Source: Colwellia sp. M166 (GTDB lineage Bacteria; Pseudomonadota; Gammaproteobacteria; Enterobacterales; Alteromonadaceae). From it: a stretch of 64,000 nt of DNA. The notes under the pieces are model-generated. The model searched no databases. It saw nothing but the letters and a program-made list of their open reading frames with translations, and was not told where the DNA came from. The stretch is from the NCBI RefSeq assembly GCF_024585285.1, contig NZ_CP040755.1:4092001-4156000 (forward strand), written 5' to 3'. The translations under genes were made by a program, and so were the position numbers. Shown here piece after piece: positions 58,309 to 64,000 of the stretch. Within the stretch, counting starts at the first letter, position 1; each line of letters starts with the position of its first letter.

Positions 58309-59901
58309 ATGAGACGTTGGAATGGTTGGGGTGATGAAAGTACCTCGATGGATTTACCACAATCCGCTGGAACATTTTTAAGCCAATTAGTGGGGCAAGG
58401 AAAGCGTCTATCGGATGTTAGTTTAGCCGAGGTGATTAAAACCGTGCCTCAAACACGCCTAACAGCGCAGCCATTAATATCAATTGATGCTGAGCAACGT
58501 GTTCGTCACGCAAAAGGGCAGTCTTTGCCTGATTGGTTAGCCATGCACAGTGGGGAAATACATTGTTTTCCTGATGGGGTTTGCTTTCCGGAAAATTGCC
58601 AAGATGTAAAAGACATTTTGCGCTACGCAAAAGCGCATAATGTTGAATTAATTCCTTATGGCGGCGGCACTAGCGTTGTGGGCCACATTAATCCTAAAGT
58701 GTCTGAACGAGCGGTGTTAACCGTTAACATGAGCCGAATGAACCAACTGCTGCATTTGGATGAACAAAGCCAAATAGCAACTTTTGGCGCCGGTACACCG
58801 GGCCCGATGGTTGAAGCTCAATTATTAGCGCGTGGCTATACTTTGGGGCATTTTCCACAATCGTTCGAACTTTCGACGATTGGTGGTTGGGTTGCTAGTC
58901 GCTCAAGTGGTCAACAGTCATTACGTTATGGCCGTATTGAGCAATTGTTTGCTGGCGGCAATATTGAAACCTTTGCCGGTTCTCTTGATGTACCAACATT
59001 TCCAGCTTCATCTGCCGGCCCCGATTTACGTGAGTTACTTTTAGGCTCAGAAGGGCGCTTTGGTATCTTAACGCAAGTGAAAGTGCGGGTAAGTAAAGTC
59101 GCTGATGTGGAAAAATTTTCCGTTATTTTCTTTCCTAATTGGCGTGCTGCCAGTCAGTTTTGTCAAGAAAGTGTTCAGCAGCGTATTGCCTTATCAATGC
59201 TAAGAGTGAGCAATTGTGTTGAAACCCAAACTCAGCTTAAGCTTGCCGGTCATGAAAACTCAATAAAATGGCTTGAACGCTATTTATCTTTGCGTGGCTG
59301 TGGCGATGAAAAATGTATGTTGACCTTTGGTTTAACCGGCAGCAAGCAACAAATTTCAGCCAGCAAAAAGCAGTTAAATCGTTTTGTGAAAAAATTCAGC
59401 GGCGTTAGTACCGGTGAGTTATTAGGTAAAAAATGGCAAGCCAATCGTTTTCGCTCGCCTTATCTTCGTGAAGCGTTGTGGCAACAAGGTTATGTCGTGG
59501 ATACCTTCGAAACGGCAACGGACTGGGGCAATGTTGATAATTTAATGGCCAAAGTGGAAGCAGCAATGCGTGATGGCTTAACCGATGAAGGTGAAAAGGT
59601 CCATGTATTTACCCATTTATCGCATGTTTACAGTCAAGGTTGTAGTTTATACACCACCTACCTTTATCGAAATGCCGACTCTTATCAAGCGACGCTTGCT
59701 CGTTGGCAAAAACTAAAACATCAAGCCAGTGAAATTATTGTGAATAACGGCGGCACTATCAGCCATCAACATGGTGTCGGTAAAGATCATGCGCCTTATC
59801 TCGCGGTAGAAAAGGGTGAATTAGGTATGAAAGTACTAGAAAGTCTAGCGACGCATTTTGATGCTGACCAGCAATTAAACCCAGGCACATTACTTGAGTA
59901 G
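58309..59901 (+). CDS. Alkyl-DHAP synthase (AGPS)-like FAD enzyme
   Basis: 530 residues of the VAO/AGPS flavoprotein family. AGPS swaps the acyl chain of acyl-DHAP for a fatty alcohol to make alkyl ether lipid. Seen: WNGWGDE at the N terminus, PYGGGTSVVGHI pyrophosphate loop (near residue 120), STIGGWVASRSSGQQSLRYGRIEQL, and the catalytic-type loop GGTISHQHGVGKDHAPY (H486, H488) where AGPS has HHHGVGK. Ends LNPGTLLE. Bacterial members are mostly uncharacterised. First of a likely operon with two glycerol enzymes. Confidence 0.82.
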   Translation: MRRWNGWGDESTSMDLPQSAGTFLSQLVGQGKRLSDVSLAEVIKTVPQTRLTAQPLISIDAEQRVRHAKGQSLPDWLAMHSGEIHCFPDGVCFPENCQDVKDILRYAKAHNVELIPYGGGTSVVGHINPKVSERAVLTVNMSRMNQLLHLDEQSQIATFGAGTPGPMVEAQLLARGYTLGHFPQSFELSTIGGWVASRSSGQQSLRYGRIEQLFAGGNIETFAGSLDVPTFPASSAGPDLRELLLGSEGRFGILTQVKVRVSKVADVEKFSVIFFPNWRAASQFCQESVQQRIALSMLRVSNCVETQTQLKLAGHENSIKWLERYLSLRGCGDEKCMLTFGLTGSKQQISASKKQLNRFVKKFSGVSTGELLGKKWQANRFRSPYLREALWQQGYVVDTFETATDWGNVDNLMAKVEAAMRDGLTDEGEKVHVFTHLSHVYSQGCSLYTTYLYRNADSYQATLARWQKLKHQASEIIVNNGGTISHQHGVGKDHAPYLAVEKGELGMKVLESLATHFDADQQLNPGTLLE

Positions 59902-59931
59902 TATGGGGTTATTGCCTGAGGATTGGCCAAT

Positions 59932-61725
59932 ATGAACAGAGCAGATAACGTTAATCAGCACTTAGTCCATGACAGCAACACTGAAACAGTTAAGCTCACT
60001 ATTGCTGAGCTTGGCCATAATGTTTTAATGACTCGCGAACAACGTATTAGCGAGATTAGTGCAGCGTCTTGTTGGGATATGGTGATTATTGGCGGCGGTA
60101 TTACCGGTGCTGGCATATTGAAACTCGCCTGCCAAATGGGCCTGAAAGTGTTATTACTTGAGCAAAAAGACTTTGCTTGGGGTAGTTCAAGCCGTTCGTC
60201 AAAAATGGTTCATGGTGGTTTACGTTACATGGCGCAAGGACAGTTGGCATTGACCCGAGAGTCAGTGACTGAACGTCAACGCTTACTTGCACAGGGCGAG
60301 CCTTTAATTAGTAAACAAAGCTTTGTCATGAGTCATTATAAAACAGTCTTTCCGGGCCCTAGGACATTTAACACCTTGCTGTCTTGTTATGATTTTATCG
60401 CCGGTGCAAAGCAACATAAGTTTTGGCCAAAATCTTCGTACTTGGCATTGGCGCCAAAAGTTGCAGAAACTGACTTACTCGGCGGCACGCAATTTTTCGA
60501 CGCCTTAACCGAAGACGCTCGACTAGTGCAACGATTGCTCCAAGAGTCATTACATTTGGCTGGACAAGCCCTCAATTATGCCAAAGTGACTAACCTTGCT
60601 GTTGGTGCTAAAAATAATCAAATTACCGTTGAGTTGGAAGAAAGTGAACAAGCGATAACACTCAATGCCAACGTGGTGGTAAATGCTTGTGGCGCTTGGT
60701 CTAAGCTATTAAAAACCAATGTATCAAAAAAGGATGTATTAGATACCGGTGAACGCTCATCGGGGCTAAGTAAAAGCACTGGGCAACAAGCTAAAAACAC
60801 TCGTTTTTGCATGCGACCGCTACGTGGCAGTCACTTGGTGATAGCGAATTGGCGTTTACCTGTCGCCAGTGTTATTTCTGTTCAGCATCCAATCGATAAA
60901 AGGCCGGTGCAAATCTATCCTTGGCAGAATGTCACTATTATTGGCACCACTGACGTTGAGCACCAAGAGGATATGTCGTTTGAAGCTAAAATTAGCCAAG
61001 AAGAATTTGATTATTTACTGGCGACAGTTAAACAGCAATTCCCCGATGCTAATATTACTCAAAACGACATTATTTCCACCTTCGCTGGTGTTCGCCCCGT
61101 TACCAGCACAGGCGCTTCGCTCGACCCGTCAAAAGAAAAACGAGAGCATCATATTGAGCAACATCAAGGCGTGATTACCGTAACCGGCGGTAAGTTAACT
61201 ACCTTTAGATTGATTGCCGAGCAAGTATTAAATAAGGCTTGCCAGCATTTGGCAACCAACAATAATCGGCAAAAAGTAACACTAACTAAAACGCTTGAAA
61301 TTGCGGGCCAGCAACCGATATTATCTCAATTTTCGTGGGCTTTATCGTCATCCATTCAAGCGCATGTGCAGCAGCAAATACAAGCCTGTTATGGCGAGTT
61401 TAGTCAGGCATTTGTTAATGCCAGTGAAAAAACACACTGTTCTCCAATACGCTATAGTCGACATTTATGGGCCGAATTGATTTGGTCAGTGCGCTTTGAA
61501 CAAGTACAACATCTTGATGATTTACTGTTGCGACGTACTCGGCTTGGTAATGTTTTACCCGAAGGTGCACGTGAGCAAATACCGCAAATTAAAGCGCTTT
61601 GCTCTCCTTATTTATCGTGGAATGAAGCAAAATGGCAAGCAGAAATAACTCGATACCTATCCTTATGGCAACAGTCCTATAGTTTGCCTGCGTGTGAAAT
61701 TAAAGCAGAGCAAGGCAGTTTATGA
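59932..61725 (+). CDS. FAD-dependent glycerol-3-phosphate dehydrogenase
   Basis: 597 residues from the ATG at 59932 (GAGG ribosome site nine bases upstream; a TTG at 59923 is less likely). FAD motif VIIGGGITGAGILKLACQMGLKVLLLEQ (near residue 45), WGSSSRSSKMVHGGLRYMAQGQ, and DVEHQEDMSFEAKISQEE. GlpD-type enzymes convert G3P to DHAP with electrons to quinone. C-terminal domain shortened in conserved cysteines. Its stop overlaps the next gene by four bases. Confidence 0.85.
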   Translation: MNRADNVNQHLVHDSNTETVKLTIAELGHNVLMTREQRISEISAASCWDMVIIGGGITGAGILKLACQMGLKVLLLEQKDFAWGSSSRSSKMVHGGLRYMAQGQLALTRESVTERQRLLAQGEPLISKQSFVMSHYKTVFPGPRTFNTLLSCYDFIAGAKQHKFWPKSSYLALAPKVAETDLLGGTQFFDALTEDARLVQRLLQESLHLAGQALNYAKVTNLAVGAKNNQITVELEESEQAITLNANVVVNACGAWSKLLKTNVSKKDVLDTGERSSGLSKSTGQQAKNTRFCMRPLRGSHLVIANWRLPVASVISVQHPIDKRPVQIYPWQNVTIIGTTDVEHQEDMSFEAKISQEEFDYLLATVKQQFPDANITQNDIISTFAGVRPVTSTGASLDPSKEKREHHIEQHQGVITVTGGKLTTFRLIAEQVLNKACQHLATNNNRQKVTLTKTLEIAGQQPILSQFSWALSSSIQAHVQQQIQACYGEFSQAFVNASEKTHCSPIRYSRHLWAELIWSVRFEQVQHLDDLLLRRTRLGNVLPEGAREQIPQIKALCSPYLSWNEAKWQAEITRYLSLWQQSYSLPACEIKAEQGSL

Positions 61726-63338
61726 AAAATACCCGCTCAACAATAAGCGCTTCAACAGTAAATCAGAACAGTAATTCTCGTGATGATTTGATTTTAACCA
61801 TAGATAACGGCACGCAAAGTGTTCGTGCCTTGTTATTTGATTTACAAGGAAGTTTGGTGGCTAAAAGCCGAATTGAACTTGAAGCCTACTTTTCTGAAAA
61901 TCCCGGTTGGGCCGAACAAAATGTTGATTATTTTTGGCAAATGTTAGGTGAATGTTGTCAACAACTTTGGCAGCAAAGCGAGGTGATTGAAAATGGTTAC
62001 CGTGAAAAAGTCACCGCGGTTACCATTACCACACAGCGTGGTACGGTAATTAATTTAGATAAAAATGCTCAAGCGCTACGCCCGGCCATTCTTTGGTTAG
62101 ACCAACGCTTATCTCAACCCACTAAAGCTATGCCTTGGTACTGGCGGGTGGCATTTTCATTGATAGGTCAAGGTAAAGTTGTCGATTATTTTCGCCGTAA
62201 AGCACAAGCGAATTGGTTGCAACAGTATCAGCCAGAAGTTTGGCAAAAAACCGATAAGTTTTTGTTATTATCTGGCTTTTTTACCCATAAATTAACTGGC
62301 CAGTTTAAAGACTCAATTGGCAGTATTGTTGGCTATCTGCCTTTTGATTACAAAAAGCAAGCGTGGGCCAACGCTTGGGATTGGAAATGGCATGCCTTAC
62401 CGGTGAAAAGGTCAATGCTGCCAACGTTAGTTAAACCAGGCGAAAAACTTGGTGAGATCACCGCCGCCGCTGCCAAACATACCGGTATAGCGGCAGGCAC
62501 AAGTTTAATCGCCTCAGCGTCTGATAAAGCGTGTGAAGTGCTGGGCTCAGGTTGCATTAGTCCTGAAACGGCGAGTTTAAGTTATGGTACTACCGCGACC
62601 ATAAATACCAATAATGTTAACTATGTTGAGCCGCAAGCATTTATTCCTCCTTATCCTTCGGCTATACCTGACAATTTTAATAGTGAGGTGATGATCTATC
62701 GCGGCTTTTGGATGGTCAATTGGTTCAAACAAGAATTTGGCCAAAATGAAATAGATAAAGCGCAAGTGTTAGGGGTTAGTGCTGAGAGTTTATTTGATCA
62801 ACTTGTTGCGCAAGTGCCGCCAGGCTCGATGGGACTGATGTTACAACCTTATTGGTCGCCGGGTTTAAAAAACCTTGAAGCAAAAGGCGCGATTATTGGC
62901 TTTGGTGATGTCCATACTCGCGCCCATATTTACCGCTCTATTTTAGAAGGGCTAGCGTATGCCTTACGAGAAGGTAAAGAAAGTTTAGAAAAACGCCAAA
63001 AATGTAAAATTACCCGCTTAATTGTCTCCGGTGGTGGCTCACAGTCTGATGCTGCTTTACAACTGACCGCTGACATTTTTAATTTACCCGCACATCGTCC
63101 ACATACTTTTGAAACCTCAGGTTTAGGTGCGGCGATTAATGCCGCGGTCGGGCAGGGCTATTTTGCCAATTATCAACAAGCAACAACGGCGATGACTCGT
63201 ATCGAGCAAACGTTTTTACCTAATCAAGCCAATGTTCAGTTGTATAACAAATTGTATCAGCAGGTTTATCGAAAAATGTATCGGCAACTGAAACCCATTT
63301 ACCAAAACATTAAAAAAATAACCAGTTACCCAGAATAA
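61722..63338 (+). CDS. FGGY carbohydrate kinase (glycerol/pentulose kinase type)
   Basis: 538 residues. N-terminal DNGTQSVRALLFD phosphate-1 loop, NPGWAEQNVDYFW, catalytic DQRLSQ region, C-terminal GGGSQSDAALQLTADIF adenosine motif. Closest in form to glycerol or xylulose kinases but the substrate cannot be fixed. ATGA overlap with the dehydrogenase gene shows coupled translation. Confidence 0.82.
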   Translation: MKNTRSTISASTVNQNSNSRDDLILTIDNGTQSVRALLFDLQGSLVAKSRIELEAYFSENPGWAEQNVDYFWQMLGECCQQLWQQSEVIENGYREKVTAVTITTQRGTVINLDKNAQALRPAILWLDQRLSQPTKAMPWYWRVAFSLIGQGKVVDYFRRKAQANWLQQYQPEVWQKTDKFLLLSGFFTHKLTGQFKDSIGSIVGYLPFDYKKQAWANAWDWKWHALPVKRSMLPTLVKPGEKLGEITAAAAKHTGIAAGTSLIASASDKACEVLGSGCISPETASLSYGTTATINTNNVNYVEPQAFIPPYPSAIPDNFNSEVMIYRGFWMVNWFKQEFGQNEIDKAQVLGVSAESLFDQLVAQVPPGSMGLMLQPYWSPGLKNLEAKGAIIGFGDVHTRAHIYRSILEGLAYALREGKESLEKRQKCKITRLIVSGGGSQSDAALQLTADIFNLPAHRPHTFETSGLGAAINAAVGQGYFANYQQATTAMTRIEQTFLPNQANVQLYNKLYQQVYRKMYRQLKPIYQNIKKITSYPE

Positions 63339-63466
63339 TAACAACAAGCAGGTTAATTTGTCAGGCATTGATAAATTGTCATAAATTAAATTTAGCATGT
63401 CATAAGTATTGAAATTGATCGTAAAAATTATAACAACAATTAAATATCAGTAGGAAGGAGCTTAAT

Positions 63467-64000
63467 ATGATTTACACCCGTCGAAAATTTATCAAAACCC
63501 TAGCGGTAAGTGCTGGCGTTGTCGTGACCTCAAGCTTAGTCGGTTGTGGTGGTTCAGATAAAAAAACTGCTGTGGTAACACCTGAGCCAGTTGAACCGAG
63601 TATTTTAGATGGCAGTCAATATTTTCCACAGTCTGTGGTATCTGGTGACCCTAAAGCCGACTCCGTTATATTATGGACCCGTGTTGATGATGGCTCAGGT
63701 ACTGATACTTCACTTATATTACAAGTGGCCAATGATGAAGCGTTTGCAAATTTAGTAGTTGAAGAAAGCTTTGATGCCTTAGCTGCCTCTGATCATTGTT
63801 TAAAAATTCGGGTAACTGAACTCGAAGCAGGGCAACATTACTATTATCGCTTTATTTATCAAAACGGCGGTAAAAACTATGCCAGTCGCACCGGCCGAAC
63901 AAAAACTGCTGCGGCAATTGATAGTGACAGCAAAGTAAAGTTTGCCTATGTTTCATGTCAGGATTATATCGGTCGTTATTTTAATAACTACTTGTCACTA
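63467..64000 (+). CDS. PhoD-like phosphatase, 3' end outside window
   Basis: First 178 residues visible. Twin-arginine signal TRRKFIKTLAVSAGVVV with lipobox LVGC (near residue 27), then a PhoD N-terminal domain (FPQSVVSGDPKADSVILWTRVDD) and the start of the metallophosphatase domain (KVKFAYVSCQDY). PhoD cleaves phosphomonoesters and diesters in the periplasm. AGGAAGGAG ribosome site. It follows the kinase by 128 bases and may be linked to glycerol-phosphate release. Confidence 0.82.
   Translation, partial: MIYTRRKFIKTLAVSAGVVVTSSLVGCGGSDKKTAVVTPEPVEPSILDGSQYFPQSVVSGDPKADSVILWTRVDDGSGTDTSLILQVANDEAFANLVVEESFDALAASDHCLKIRVTELEAGQHYYYRFIYQNGGKNYASRTGRTKTAAAIDSDSKVKFAYVSCQDYIGRYFNNYLSL

Overview
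The window looks like chromosome of a marine, AT-rich gammaproteobacterium of the Colwellia/Thalassotalea type (Alteromonadales). I base this on protein similarity to remembered families (DUF2999-like protein, TorF-like porin, YbiT, MtfA, OxyR, OsmC-YcaO fusion), on marine traits (laminarin degradation, acrylate detoxification, glycine betaine synthesis, PEP-CTERM proteins) and on base composition. No database search was possible. No rRNA, tRNA, CRISPR array or prophage was seen.

Layout. 1-3.7 kb: 3' truncated HflX-like GTPase, a MYG1 nuclease and a class III aminotransferase. 3.8-10 kb: betaine locus read leftwards, betI-betB-betA, then a compact BCCT transporter and a TorF-like porin, with a perfect 18-bp palindrome in front of betI. 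10.4-16.4 kb: a chaperone module with a DnaK paralogue, a divergent Crp/Fnr-type regulator and a CbpA co-chaperone split by a 1428-bp IS4 element with an 11-bp target duplication. The same palindrome (TGTCA-N6-TGACA) lies in front of dnaK/crp and in front of cbpA. 16.5-19.5 kb: MFS efflux pump, divergent LysR regulator, periplasmic binding protein. 19.8-27.6 kb: two PEP-CTERM proteins (one a zinc protease), each with a sigma-54-like promoter, ybiT, a secreted tail-collar protein, a Sel1 protein, a 2OG-Fe(II) dioxygenase and hypotheticals. 27.7-29.5 kb: acuI with an AcuR-like TetR regulator and two operator-like sites. 29.6-41.7 kb: laminarin utilisation, with a LytS/LytTR two-component pair, GH16 lipoprotein carrying three repeated C-terminal modules, TonB-dependent receptor, FucP-type sugar permease and GH3 lipoprotein. 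41.9-49.3 kb: OsmC-YcaO fusion, mtfA, exported KatG and divergent oxyR. 49.3-55.6 kb: repeat-like intergenic element, T5orf172 protein, rhlE-like helicase, DUF2999-like protein, an AT-rich orphan HhH/nuclease-like gene, a cyclophilin lipoprotein and a gluzincin-like peptidase. 55.8-64 kb: SDR, small membrane protein, AraC regulator, alkyl-DHAP-synthase-like flavoenzyme, FAD glycerol-3-phosphate dehydrogenase, FGGY kinase and a PhoD-like phosphatase cut by the right edge.

How parts may work together. The betaine genes import choline and oxidise it to glycine betaine under BetI. The laminarin locus cuts beta-glucan at the surface, imports oligomers, finishes them with GH3 and takes up sugar. 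The most interesting possibilities are a chaperone regulon under its own Crp/Fnr-type regulator, now broken by IS4, and an ether-glycerolipid or glycerol-phosphate pathway at the right end. Both are inferences from gene order and motifs.
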